From positions 2,170,001-2,234,000 of the forward strand of contig NZ_CP076039.1 of NCBI RefSeq assembly GCF_014529625.1: a DNA stretch of 64,000 nt, written 5' to 3'. Positions 1 through 8,553 of the stretch are shown here, in pieces (within the stretch, counting starts at the first letter, position 1; each line of letters starts with the position of its first letter). The notes below the pieces were generated by a model. That model saw only the letters and a program-made list of their open reading frames with translations, did no database searches and had not been told where the DNA came from. Position numbers and translations under genes: made by a program. The stretch comes from Candidatus Pelagisphaera phototrophica (lineage in GTDB: Bacteria; Verrucomicrobiota; Verrucomicrobiia; Opitutales; Opitutaceae).

Positions 1-40
1 GTGTTCTTTCTGGATAAATTCTCTGATGGGAATCAATTAT

Positions 41-193
41 TCAAACCGAAACGCTGATTGTTACCTTGCGGTTGGATTCGTAAATGGCTTCGGCGATGCG
101 AATATCGCGCAGCCCCATTTCTCCCGGGGTTTTGAAAGCCGTTTTGCTGGCCTGGATTGCGGAGGCGAAGCCCAACAGCCGATTATACTGAGT
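41..193 (-). pseudogene. Gfo/Idh/MocA oxidoreductase, C-terminal remnant
   Basis: The minus strand reads about 50 codons ending in a C-terminus typical of Gfo/Idh/MocA dehydrogenases: GLRDIRIAEAIYESNRK, then ISVSV and a stop at 41-43. This matches the family's terminal helix, where a run like 'edgl.d.rv.eAiy.S...g' precedes the end. The frame is closed upstream by TAA at 194-196, so the Rossmann domain and most of the catalytic domain are missing. It is therefore a decayed or truncated gene rather than a small protein. Identification rests on one helix, so confidence is moderate. Confidence 0.45.
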
Positions 194-196
194 TTA

Positions 197-593
197 TCCA
201 ATGTTACTAAGTTCTTTATAATATTGTTTCTCTTTGGGACATCTTATCTCGGAAGAGGCACCGAAAAACCCCCACTCTCGACGGATAACAATCTAGAGTT
301 CAATTTACATTAAGAAAAAATCAAAAAAAGATATTTGGCTCTCTGCCCGACGACGAGTCAGCGACCCATCCTACAGCCGAATCGCAATGTAGGTCGCCTC
401 GTCAAAGTCCCCGACAAGTCGGTGGCTGAGGCGACAATCTAGTTTCGCTTGGCGGGTCTCTCTAGCGTGTAAATGGGTTCTTAAAGAGCGATATCATTGC
501 GATTTGAAAAACGAGAGTTGATGAATTTTGGCATTTAGATAAGTTATCAAATTGTTGTGTATTCGCTCAATAGGGTTATTCATTCCTCAAGTT
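197..593. other. intergenic, no gene seen
   Basis: About 400 bp lie between the Gfo/Idh remnant and the lactonase-like gene. It holds the hairpin at 393-435 and A-rich sequence around 313-332. I see no coding region with family resemblance and no recognisable RNA gene. The promoter of the lactonase-like gene presumably lies in its last 150 bp, but I cannot point to convincing -35/-10 boxes. Confidence 0.4.
393..435. repeat. REP-like hairpin
   Basis: GTCGCCTC (393-400) is the reverse complement of GAGGCGAC (428-435), and a smaller complementary pair (CCGAC / GTCGG) sits in the loop. The element lies in an otherwise empty intergenic stretch. It resembles the palindromic REP/RAYT-type units dispersed in Opitutae-like genomes. 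It has no T-run, so it is not an obvious terminator. Confidence 0.4.
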
Positions 594-1703
594 ATGAGAT
601 CATTTCCAAATTCTTTCCCAACCCTGCTGTATATTCTTTGTGTTCTTGGGTTCCATTCTCTCGGAGCCGACTTCAAAGCCTACCTCCCAAGCCGAATGAC
701 CAACCAACTTTGGATCGTCCAGGCTACAGAAAAAGGCGATCAGCTCACCCTATCCGTCGACAAAAAGGTAGATCTTGGTTTCAGTGCTGTCACGATCGTC
801 GCCCACCCGGAAAGATCGTTGCTTTACGTTTCTACCAACGTCGGTGAGGAAGGAAACTCCCCGGGAGCAACCATCACTCTAGAAGCCGACGGCAGCTACA
901 AGGGGCACCGGTCCCTAACGCTGGAACATGGTTACGCCTACCTCTCGCTGGATCATGATCAAAGATTTCTCCTAGGGGCTAACTATCGTGAGGGTCACAT
1001 TGATATCTACCCCCTCGACAAATATGGCATACCCGGCTCGCGCGTCGCCTTCCTCGACGAAGGTCGAACCGCCGCTCACGCGATCCTTCCGTCGCCTGAC
1101 AATCGATTCGTTTACATACCTTATGTAAAAGAGTCCAACGCCATCCTCCAGTACGCCTTCGACAACACCTCCGGCGCTCTCACGCCACTCGATCCCCATA
1201 ACGCCAACCCCCCCGAAGGTACCGGCCCTCGCCACATCGCTTACCATCCAACACTCCCTTTCGTCTACTTCAGTAACGAACAAGGCCTCGGTGCTTCCGT
1301 TTACCAAAGAGATCTTGCCAGTGGCCAGCTGACCCTCCACCAAGTCGTCGATGTTGTATCCGAAAATCAACGTCCGGAAAGCGGTGTCTCCGCTTCAGAC
1401 TGCTTCCTTAGCCCCGATGGCAAATTCCTGTTCACCGGCCAACGCAGTGGCAACGAAACTGCCCTGCCCAATGGCATCAACCGTTATCGTGTAGCCGACG
1501 ATGCTTCTCTAGAGCATCTTGGCCTCACGCCCACCGGTGAAATTCCATGGGGTCTCGCTTTCTCCCCCGACGGAAACGTCCTTCTTGTCACCGCACACGG
1601 GAGAGGTATCCTCCACGCCTTCCGTCTCACAAAGCAAGGGGAGCTCATACCAGTGGCGACTCTCCCCATTGATGAGCGTATATCGGATCTCGTCACTCGT
1701 TAG
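594..1703 (+). CDS. secreted lactonase-like 7-bladed beta-propeller protein (6-phosphogluconolactonase/YbhE type)
   Basis: 369 residues from ATG 594. An upstream TTG at 552 adds 14 residues before the signal peptide and is less likely. Residues 1-22 form a signal peptide (LLYILCVLGFHSLGA), so the product is exported. The rest shows repeated blades of the lactonase family (PF10282): SPDNRFVYIPY, GTGPRHIAYHP, LSPDGKFLFTG and FSPDGNVLLVT. E. coli YbhE/Pgl hydrolyses 6-phosphogluconolactone in the cytosol; secreted relatives in Verrucomicrobiota and Planctomycetota have unknown sugar-lactone or unrelated substrates. It precedes a secreted sulfatase by 85 bp in the same direction and may share its catabolic role. 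A second family member is at 52982-54094 on the other strand. Confidence 0.8.
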   Translation: MRSFPNSFPTLLYILCVLGFHSLGADFKAYLPSRMTNQLWIVQATEKGDQLTLSVDKKVDLGFSAVTIVAHPERSLLYVSTNVGEEGNSPGATITLEADGSYKGHRSLTLEHGYAYLSLDHDQRFLLGANYREGHIDIYPLDKYGIPGSRVAFLDEGRTAAHAILPSPDNRFVYIPYVKESNAILQYAFDNTSGALTPLDPHNANPPEGTGPRHIAYHPTLPFVYFSNEQGLGASVYQRDLASGQLTLHQVVDVVSENQRPESGVSASDCFLSPDGKFLFTGQRSGNETALPNGINRYRVADDASLEHLGLTPTGEIPWGLAFSPDGNVLLVTAHGRGILHAFRLTKQGELIPVATLPIDERISDLVTR

Positions 1704-1788
1704 GACGTTTGAGTAACGCGGTTGCCTTTGGTAGAAGCATTGCAGGGTTGATATCTGGCCGCAAACCGCCAATATCTAGGTTCCTCTC

Positions 1789-3471
1789 ATGCTATTTCCC
1801 AAAATGAATTATTTCCGCCGTGACTTATTTTCTCTAGTCGCTTGGGTTGCTTTGGTGGCAAGCTCCGTTGCTGAGAATCGTCCTAACGTACTCATCATCC
1901 TGGTGGACGATCTCGGCTTTTCGGATCTGGGATTCCAGGGAGGGGAAATTGAAACGCCCCACATCGACCGACTGGCCAATGACGGATTGAAGTTTACCCA
2001 GTTCTACAATTGTGCCCGATGTGGCCCAACAAGGGCCAGTATTATGACAGGATTGTACAGTCATCAAGTAGGGGTCTATGAACTGGAACCGGTTGAGCCG
2101 GGCAACAACATTTTCCTTTCCGAACTGCTGGGAGAACATGGATACGCGACCTACATGTCGGGAAAATGGCACTTGGGCAACACTCCGGAGCGGCTGCCAC
2201 CAGCGCGCGGATTTCAGCACTCCTATGCCTACCAAGGTTGCTGTGGCGACTACTGGCAGCCGCCGCTGTACGTTTTGGAATCACCAGAAGTAGAACCTGT
2301 TCACTATGGAGAAGGGGAATTTCATGCGACCGATGCGACCACTGACTATGCGGTCAAGTTTTTGCAGCATCATGAGGAGAACGAAGAGGACACTCCGTTT
2401 TTTCTCTATCTGGCCTATCAGGCCCCTCATTCGCCGATTCAAGCACCCAAGCATCTGATCGACAAGTATGTCTCGCGGTATGAGAAAGGTTGGGACAAGA
2501 TTCGCGAGGATCGCTGGAGAGCCATGAAAGCGAAGGGTTGGTTCGAGCAATACGATTCCGTGCCTTCGTTTTCCGATTCGCCTCCTTGGCATGACGAGCA
2601 TGCGCAGCCCACTCCGATTCGGAAATGGAACTCGTTGAACAAAGTAGAGAAAGCGGACCAAGCGCGGCGTATGGCAACTTATGCGGCGATGGTGGATCAG
2701 GTGGATCAAGGCATTGGCAAGACGATCGCCCAGCTGGAGGCAATGGGAGCGCTTGAAAACACCTTGATTCTTTTCCTTTCCGACAATGGAGCGAATTATG
2801 AAGGCGGGCCCAATGGAAATGATGGCCCCTTAAAAGGAAAGAAACTTGCTAACATGGGACAGCCGGGAACGCGACACCATGTGGGGTCACAGTGGGCCGC
2901 GCTAAGTAACACACCGCTTCGCTTGTATAAACATTTCAATCACGAAGGCGGGATTCTTACGCCGTTTATTGCCTATTGGCCAAAAGGAATTGAGCGATCT
3001 GGCCAGATTGAATCACAGCGTGGGCATGTAATCGATTTTATGGTGACGATAGCAGAACTGGCCAATGTCGAGTATCCAGAAATGTTTGCAGGGAGTCAAA
3101 TCCTGCCGACGGAGGGCGTCAGTCTCGTTCCCGCGTTCCGGGGTGAGAAAATCGAAGATCGTGCCCTTTACTTCGAGCACGAGGCAAATCGAGCGCTGTT
3201 CAAAGGTAAATACAAACTGGTGTCGAAGAACTTCACCTCAACGGACGGACAGACGCATCATGACTGGGAATTGTACGACATTGAAAAGGACCCTCTAGAG
3301 CAGAATGACATCGCTTCTGATCACTACTACGATCTCGTCATTCCTATGTCTCGAGAATGGCACCAATGGGCGACACGAACGGATGCTATCGTGGGCTACG
3401 AAAAGTGGATGCTGAAATTGCAGTACTATTGGCAGACAGGATTGCGGACCTATCTTGACGACGCGTTTTGA
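1789..3471 (+). CDS. secreted sulfatase (S1 family arylsulfatase)
   Basis: 560 residues; ATG 1789 or ATG 1804 both place a signal peptide (LFSLVAWVALVASSVAE) at the N-terminus, so it acts in the periplasm or outside. The S1 sulfatase core is clear: RPNVLIILVDDLGFSDLG supplies the Asp pair that binds calcium, and C78-G-P-T-R82 is the C-x-P-x-R motif whose Cys is oxidised to formylglycine. GKWHLG and FLSDNGAN are further family signatures. Family members cleave sulfate esters from sulfated polysaccharides or small aryl sulfates; the substrate cannot be told from sequence. Maturation needs a sulfatase-modifying enzyme, and the only FGE-like gene nearby (3550-4291) is broken. Confidence 0.93.
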   Translation: MLFPKMNYFRRDLFSLVAWVALVASSVAENRPNVLIILVDDLGFSDLGFQGGEIETPHIDRLANDGLKFTQFYNCARCGPTRASIMTGLYSHQVGVYELEPVEPGNNIFLSELLGEHGYATYMSGKWHLGNTPERLPPARGFQHSYAYQGCCGDYWQPPLYVLESPEVEPVHYGEGEFHATDATTDYAVKFLQHHEENEEDTPFFLYLAYQAPHSPIQAPKHLIDKYVSRYEKGWDKIREDRWRAMKAKGWFEQYDSVPSFSDSPPWHDEHAQPTPIRKWNSLNKVEKADQARRMATYAAMVDQVDQGIGKTIAQLEAMGALENTLILFLSDNGANYEGGPNGNDGPLKGKKLANMGQPGTRHHVGSQWAALSNTPLRLYKHFNHEGGILTPFIAYWPKGIERSGQIESQRGHVIDFMVTIAELANVEYPEMFAGSQILPTEGVSLVPAFRGEKIEDRALYFEHEANRALFKGKYKLVSKNFTSTDGQTHHDWELYDIEKDPLEQNDIASDHYYDLVIPMSREWHQWATRTDAIVGYEKWMLKLQYYWQTGLRTYLDDAF

Positions 3472-3474
3472 TTA

Positions 3475-3540
3475 GTAGGGAGGACTGGCTCGGTCCTCCA
3501 AGGGTTCTGTAAATCGGAGGACCGGGCCGGGGCTCCCTAC
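3475..3540. repeat. REP-like long inverted repeat
   Basis: A 25-base arm (3475-3499, beginning GTAGGGAGGACTGG) is repeated as an imperfect reverse complement at 3516-3540, separated by a 16-base loop. It starts 3 bases after the sulfatase stop codon. The transcript could fold into a long stem and act as a terminator or mRNA-stabilising element, but no T-run follows. Its position and sequence style fit a dispersed intergenic palindrome. Confidence 0.55.
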
Positions 3541-3549
3541 CTAGGATCC

Positions 3550-4291
3550 TTATTTCTCGACACGACTCAGGGCGAGGCGAAATCCCATGGTGTAGTCGCG
3601 TCTTCCTTGGGACCCACCTGCGCGTGCGGCAGAGCGACCGATACGGATATCCATAGAACAACTACCGCGAGTGCTTTTCTGAATTATCCATGTGAGGGAC
3701 CTTTCGGATTTTCACTTTCCCACCAGGGTAATCGCCGTACCAGTCAAGGCACTATTCAAGCATATTGCCGGACATATCATAAAATCCCCATAGGTTGGGT
3801 TTGGGCTGGGCGACTTGGTGAGTCGTTCCTTTGCTGTTGCCATTGGACCATCCCATTGAGGCGAGATTTCCGGCGTAGTCACTAGTCGTGCCCGCCCGTC
3901 AGGCTTATTCCCACTGGGCGTCGGTGGGAAGGGTGTATTCGTAGCCCTTTGGCAGTCGGCTCTCCTCCTTTTCCCGGAAAGTGAGCATTTTACAGAACTT
4001 CATCGCATCATCCCATGAAACCTCTTCGACAGGAGCGGTTGGACCCACTTCTTCGATGCGGCTTGGATTAACGCCCACGATTGCTTCGTATTGGGCTTGG
4101 GTAACTTCCGTCTTACCCAGCCAAAACCAGTGGCTAATGGTGACCTCCATTCTTGGACCCTCTGCCTTGTAGCGCTGTGGTTCGCTGGGAAGGCTATCCA
4201 TTGTGAAGCTCCCTGCTTTAACTTGAATGAACTCCAGTTCCAGATCCTCTATAACGATGGATTTCCCAATCGGCTCTCTTCCGTGCAACAA
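3550..4291 (-). pseudogene. FGE/SUMF1-like (formylglycine-generating enzyme family) pseudogene
   Basis: Reading the minus strand from about 4291 gives an FGE-sulfatase domain (PF03781): FIQVKAGSFTM, then HWFWLGKTEVTQAQYEAIVG, VEEVSWDDAMKFC and YTLPTDAQWE. The expected WEYACRAGT then reads E-stop-A-stop-RAGT (TAA, TGA). Further on, WGFYDMSGNMLE is followed by TAG where the family has W. The last block, RRDYTMGFRLALSRVEK, is intact but only in another frame, ending with TAA at 3550-3552. Three nonsense codons at normally Y, C and W positions plus a frameshift mean the gene is dead. Upstream of the TTG at 4289-4291 the frame stays open with a hydrophobic leader-like stretch, so the original start was probably further out. 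The sulfatase gene next door is convergent with it. Confidence 0.85.
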
Positions 4292-4517
4292 GGTTACGAT
4301 CGGGAGATGGCAAAAAAGTATCGTCCGCCTTAGTACCGCGGAAGAGATTTTTCACGACCTAATTTATGGTTAATAGTAACTCTGGCAAATGCTCAACCTC
4401 TTGCCCCGTTTCAATTAACGCAAGTGTCAGACAATTAGAAAGAATTTCTAGTTGCAATAGTGATCAACCCTAGATTGAGAGTTGTGCTTTCGTAATTGGG
4501 TTCTAACTTTCTCGATT

Positions 4518-5306
4518 ATGTCGAAGTCGGAAAATCTAAGCCAATTTTTCAATGAGGATAGCAAGACTGTTATTCTACCGATCGATCACGGAACCGTGAT
4601 ACCTATTGACGGCCTGCTGTGCAAGCCGATTGAGTTAATTGAGCAAGTTGACAGGCACGTAGATGGATATGTGGTCAACTACGGAGTCGCTGAGGCGTGT
4701 AGAGATTCGCTTTCGAATAGTGGGGTGTGTCTTCGAACGGACGGTTATAAGCCAACGTATCCAGGAAATGAGGATGATGGATCCTATCGGCTCTACACGG
4801 GGGAAGATGCTGAGGCTTTAGGAGCTCATGCGATGATGAATATGCTTTATTTGCATCATCGTCGTGAGTCTGACAACTTCCGTGAATGTGCGGCGGTCAT
4901 TAGCGAAGGTCGCGAGTACGGTATCCCGGTGATCCTGGAGGCGCTGCCGTTTAACATTGGGCGACCAGAAGAATATACCGTAGAGAATATCGGATTTGCG
5001 GTGAGGCTTGCGGCGGAGCTAGGAGCGGACGTCGTAAAAACAGCGTATCCGACGAACGGCACTGTGGACGATTTTAGGTCTATAGTCGAGGCCGCACTCG
5101 TTCCTGTGGTAGTCCTGGGTGGAGCCGCAATGGGGGATGACACTGCTTTGCTAACGATGGTTAAAAACGCGATGGATGCGGGTGCGAGCGGAATTGCTGT
5201 AGGCCGAAATGTGTGGCAGCATGCGAAGCCCGCCGCTGTAGCAGCCGCACTGCAAGCTATTGTGCATGACGAGTCTACCGTAGATGCGTCGTTGAGTTTA
5301 CTTTAG
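4518..5306 (+). CDS. class I aldolase of the DhnA/FbaB/LacD type
   Basis: 262 residues from ATG 4518; an upstream alternative at 4482 adds an unlikely 12-residue leader. LPIDHGTVIPIDGL near the N-terminus is the DhnA-type phosphosugar-binding start, and ADVVKTAYP near residue 177 carries the Schiff-base lysine at the end of a central beta strand. VPVVVLGGAAMGDD and ASGIAVGRNVWQH form the C-terminal phosphate-binding loops of the TIM barrel. Relatives include class I fructose-bisphosphate aldolase FbaB, LsrF and aminodideoxyheptulosonate synthase; the substrate here is not clear. It is a single gene with no obvious operon partner, between a pseudogene and a convergent transporter. Confidence 0.82.
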   Translation: MSKSENLSQFFNEDSKTVILPIDHGTVIPIDGLLCKPIELIEQVDRHVDGYVVNYGVAEACRDSLSNSGVCLRTDGYKPTYPGNEDDGSYRLYTGEDAEALGAHAMMNMLYLHHRRESDNFRECAAVISEGREYGIPVILEALPFNIGRPEEYTVENIGFAVRLAAELGADVVKTAYPTNGTVDDFRSIVEAALVPVVVLGGAAMGDDTALLTMVKNAMDAGASGIAVGRNVWQHAKPAAVAAALQAIVHDESTVDASLSLL

Positions 5307-5393
5307 AAATTGAAATTAGCCAAGACGATTGGATCAGAGTCATCTATAAAATGAGCGATAGGGGCTAGTCTTTTCTCGCTTCACATTTGCAGA

Positions 5394-6818
5394 CTACTTC
5401 CATAAGTCAGTGTTTGAAACATCAATATCGGCCGCTTTAAAAACAGGATTTTTTCCCTGCTTTTTTTGTGTTTCGTAATCACGGAGGCATTTGAGTGCAG
5501 GTCGGCTTAGCAATAGGATGGCGATGATATTGAGCCAGGCCATGAGGCCGACACCGATGTCTCCTAGAGCCCAAGCTAGTGAGGCGCTGCGCAAGGTTCC
5601 AAAGAAAATGAAGACCAGAAATAGGATACGAACAACGAAAATGGCTTTCACTCGATGATCGTGATTGGTCCAAAGGTAGGCTACGTTCGTCTCAGTAAAA
5701 TAGTAATATGCCATTAGTGTGGTAAAGGCAAAGAAAAAGAGAGCGACAGCGACAAACGCGCCCCCAAATCCGGGTATAAACGTATCGACCGCAGCCTGGG
5801 TGAAGGCTGGTCCGTAGTCGGTGCCTGGAAGGTTCTCCACGATGAATCCTCCACTTGGGTCTACAACATTGTAGGCTCCGGTAATGAGAATCATCAATGC
5901 GGTGGCCGTGCAGACGAACCAAGTGTCGAAGTAGACAGAAAATGCCTGTACGAGGCCTTGCTTTGCCGGGTGGCTGACTTCGGCGGTAGCCGCTGCCATC
6001 GGACCCGTACCTTGTCCTGCCTCATTTGAATAAATCCCTCTTTTTACTCCCCAAGAAATGGCCATCCCCAGCATTCCTCCGAATGCCGGTTCCGCAGCGA
6101 ATGCACTCTTAAAAATGAGAGAGAAGACTTCTGGGAGTTTTCCGATATTGGTGATGATTACCAAAATGGCTACCAACATATAACCAGCTGCCATAAAAGG
6201 TACCAGCCATTGCGCCACGTGACCAATCCGTTTGAAGCCTCCGAAAATGACTAAACCCAGTAGGACTACGACAACGATGCCGCTAGTATTCGTGCCAATT
6301 CCAAACGTATTCTCAACCGCCAAGCCGATACTGTTGGATTGAACTCCTGGTAGAAATAGTCCTGTTCCTAAAATTGTGGATACTGCGAAGAGAACGGCGT
6401 ACCATTTCTGTTTTAAACCCTTTTCGATGTAGTAGGCTGGACCTCCTCGATACTGTCCATCGATCTCGACTTTATAGATCTGAGCGAGGGTACTCTCTGC
6501 GAACGCAGAACCCGCACCGAGGAAGGCAATCGCCCACATCCAGAAAATAGCCCCTGGACCTCCGATCGCAATTGCAGTGGCGACTCCAGCAATGTTTCCC
6601 GTTCCAACCCGTCCTGAGACGGCGAGAGCGAAGGCCTGGAAAGAAGAAAGACCGCGAGCAGATTCGTGGCCGGTGAACAAATACCGGGCCATGTCTTTGA
6701 TGTGTCGGATCTGTAAGAATCGAGTTGTAACCGAGAAGTAGAGCCCTGCTGCGAGACAAAGACCGACCAGCCAGTAGCTCCAGATGTAGCTTACGAGAGC
6801 GTTGATTAGATTTTCCAA
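5394..6818 (-). CDS. sodium:alanine/glycine symporter, AGCS family
   Basis: 474 residues starting with TTG at 6818. Family landmarks are VSGRVGTGNIAGVATAIAIG in the first third and GVKRGIYSNEAGQGTGPMA mid-protein, the latter an almost exact AGCS (PF01235) signature. The product is a polytopic inner-membrane carrier that couples Na+ entry to uptake of alanine, glycine or similar neutral amino acids. Length is typical of the family. It stands alone, convergent with the aldolase and divergent from the dehydrogenase-like pseudogene. Confidence 0.92.
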   Translation of the reverse strand: MENLINALVSYIWSYWLVGLCLAAGLYFSVTTRFLQIRHIKDMARYLFTGHESARGLSSFQAFALAVSGRVGTGNIAGVATAIAIGGPGAIFWMWAIAFLGAGSAFAESTLAQIYKVEIDGQYRGGPAYYIEKGLKQKWYAVLFAVSTILGTGLFLPGVQSNSIGLAVENTFGIGTNTSGIVVVVLLGLVIFGGFKRIGHVAQWLVPFMAAGYMLVAILVIITNIGKLPEVFSLIFKSAFAAEPAFGGMLGMAISWGVKRGIYSNEAGQGTGPMAAATAEVSHPAKQGLVQAFSVYFDTWFVCTATALMILITGAYNVVDPSGGFIVENLPGTDYGPAFTQAAVDTFIPGFGGAFVAVALFFFAFTTLMAYYYFTETNVAYLWTNHDHRVKAIFVVRILFLVFIFFGTLRSASLAWALGDIGVGLMAWLNIIAILLLSRPALKCLRDYETQKKQGKNPVFKAADIDVSNTDLWK

Positions 6819-7063
6819 GATAGGTATGGCCTGATTTTACTGTTACAGTGATTTTGCGTTTAAAGAGTCCAAGGAGCTTGCTTTGAGCCTTTCAGGAAAT
6901 CAGCCGCAGCCTACATGAACAGGGTTTTGCAATGAATCCACAGTCTTGTCGAACACCATCTCTATACTTGGCAGAAGAATTAAAATGGGTAACGTAATTA
7001 GTCCAGCTTCATGTTCGGGATGGATGAGAACCATCTAGAACAAAAATTATCGTTAGACATTGG

Positions 7064-7957
7064 ATGAGTGCAAAAATTGGATTTGTTGGAGTGGGCCGGA
7101 TGGGTGCAAACATGGCTCGACACTTGAAATTAGATTGCAACTACAACGTGTCCGCAATCTATGATATTGATCGGGTGATGGCGGCTAGTTTGGCGGAAGA
7201 GCTCGGGAGCCAGTCGTTTGATTCGCTGGCTGCGGTCACCGCTCATTCCGATATCGTTTTGACCGTAGTAACGGATGATGCGGCCATGCGGTCAATTTTT
7301 CTGGAAGGAGAGAACGACTTACTAGTGGCCGCGGCGGGAAAAACCTTCATCAACTGCGCAACCTTGTCTCCAGCTATTCATAGAGAAGTGGCGAATGCGG
7401 CTTAAGCTGAAGGGGCGAAAACACTTGAGGCATGCATGGCATCGAGTATCAGCCATGCAAGGGAAGGACAGTTATATCTCATGCTATCCGGAGATTCGGA
7501 CGCTTATCAGAATTGTCAGACGTTACTGGAGGATTTGAGTGTTAAACTGAGGTTCATTGAAGGTGGCACAGGACGTGCCGCTGAGGTTAAAGCACTTGTG
7601 AATATGGTCATGAACATCAACACGGCTGGTCTCACGGAGGGACTGGGCCTCTCAAGTGCCCTTGGTCATGATCTAGAGATGATCTGTGAGGTATTTTCCC
7701 AAACCGGTGCCAATTCCCGCGTGCTTGAAACCGACTCCGAAGATATGATCGCCCGGGATCACGATTGCCGGTTCTCCGCATCGCATGCAGCCAAAGATTC
7801 GGGCATAGCTCAGGGCTTGGCGAGTGAAATGAATTTAAAGCTCCCGTTTAACCATGCCACGAAAGCGCAATATGACCTTATGACGACTGAAGGTTTAGGA
7901 GAACTCGACAAGTCAGGCATCGCCGAATTGACCTTCCCTGGTCGTCAAAGTAAGTGA
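7064..7957 (+). pseudogene. 3-hydroxyisobutyrate dehydrogenase-like gene with one in-frame stop
   Basis: A beta-hydroxyacid dehydrogenase (PF03446 + PF14833) reads from ATG 7064: IGFVGVGRMGANMARHL is the NAD(P)-binding loop. At codon 114 a TAA (7403-7405) interrupts REVANAA-stop-AEGAKTLEACMASS. The same frame then continues without damage through HAREGQLYLMLSGD, the catalytic-lysine helix AEVKALVNMVMNINTAGL and the C-terminal helices to 7957. Everything except that codon looks functional. It may be a fresh pseudogene, a sequencing error (AAA, CAA or GAA to TAA) or a recoded stop. An ATG at 7436 could start a C-terminal fragment, but without the Rossmann domain it would not be an enzyme. Confidence 0.85.
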
Positions 7958-8005
7958 TTCAAACTAGGATTTTCTATACAACCATAAACCCCAATATCAA
8001 AGAAT

Positions 8006-8443
8006 ATGAGTATGATAGTTCCTACCATCAGTTCAGGAGTCGCGGGTCCGCTTGGCCTTCTCCATCTTCCACGTTTTTGGCAAAAAATGTCTCTTGGTGC
8101 CGTTGGCAAGTTGCACGACGAATATCTAGCTTGTGGAGCAGGGTACGATCAAATGACACTGGATGCTCTAGGTTTGGTTAGAGAGGCGACGCTTAATTAC
8201 GTCAACACGAACAAGCCGAGCTATTTCGGGTTCGAGGCTTGGGTGAAGGAAAATATGGATCCTAATTCTGACGTTGATGCTCACAATGCCGCTGTGACTG
8301 GATACATCCATACTGATGAGACCCGAGAGGAGATTTTTGGCTCAGTTGGATTGACAGACGAGAATTGTGCCTTTCGGGATGCGGTTAACTTGAACAACGC
8401 TGACGACTGGACGATTTTCCATCAGCAAGAGATTGCGGGGTAG
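8006..8443 (+). CDS. DUF5069-like protein
   Basis: 145 residues from ATG 8006. The region GLLHLPRFWQKMSLGAVGKL followed by EYLACGAGYDQMTLDALGL resembles the start of DUF5069 proteins, which are common in Verrucomicrobiota and Planctomycetota (pattern: L-LPR...K, then D...L). There is no signal peptide or membrane segment, so it should be cytosolic. The biochemical role of the family is unknown. It follows the broken dehydrogenase gene by 48 bp and could have been co-transcribed with it. Confidence 0.55.
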   Translation: MSMIVPTISSGVAGPLGLLHLPRFWQKMSLGAVGKLHDEYLACGAGYDQMTLDALGLVREATLNYVNTNKPSYFGFEAWVKENMDPNSDVDAHNAAVTGYIHTDETREEIFGSVGLTDENCAFRDAVNLNNADDWTIFHQQEIAG

Positions 8444-8553
8444 CAGAAGGTTGGGATCCACGCCGTTGTTACGGCTTGGCTACGAGATTAGTAAGGCTAG
8501 AATTTTGATGGTAGCCACGGCACAAGGCGACTTAGTACCCAGCCACTAGATGA

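Noticed and set aside
26-313. 95-codon + strand frame at the left edge
   Set aside because: It runs antisense to a Gfo/Idh C-terminal signature on the minus strand and has no family resemblance or ribosome-binding site.
7436-7957. Separate 173-residue protein
   Set aside because: It is the in-frame C-terminal part of the dehydrogenase-like gene behind the stop codon, not an independent gene.
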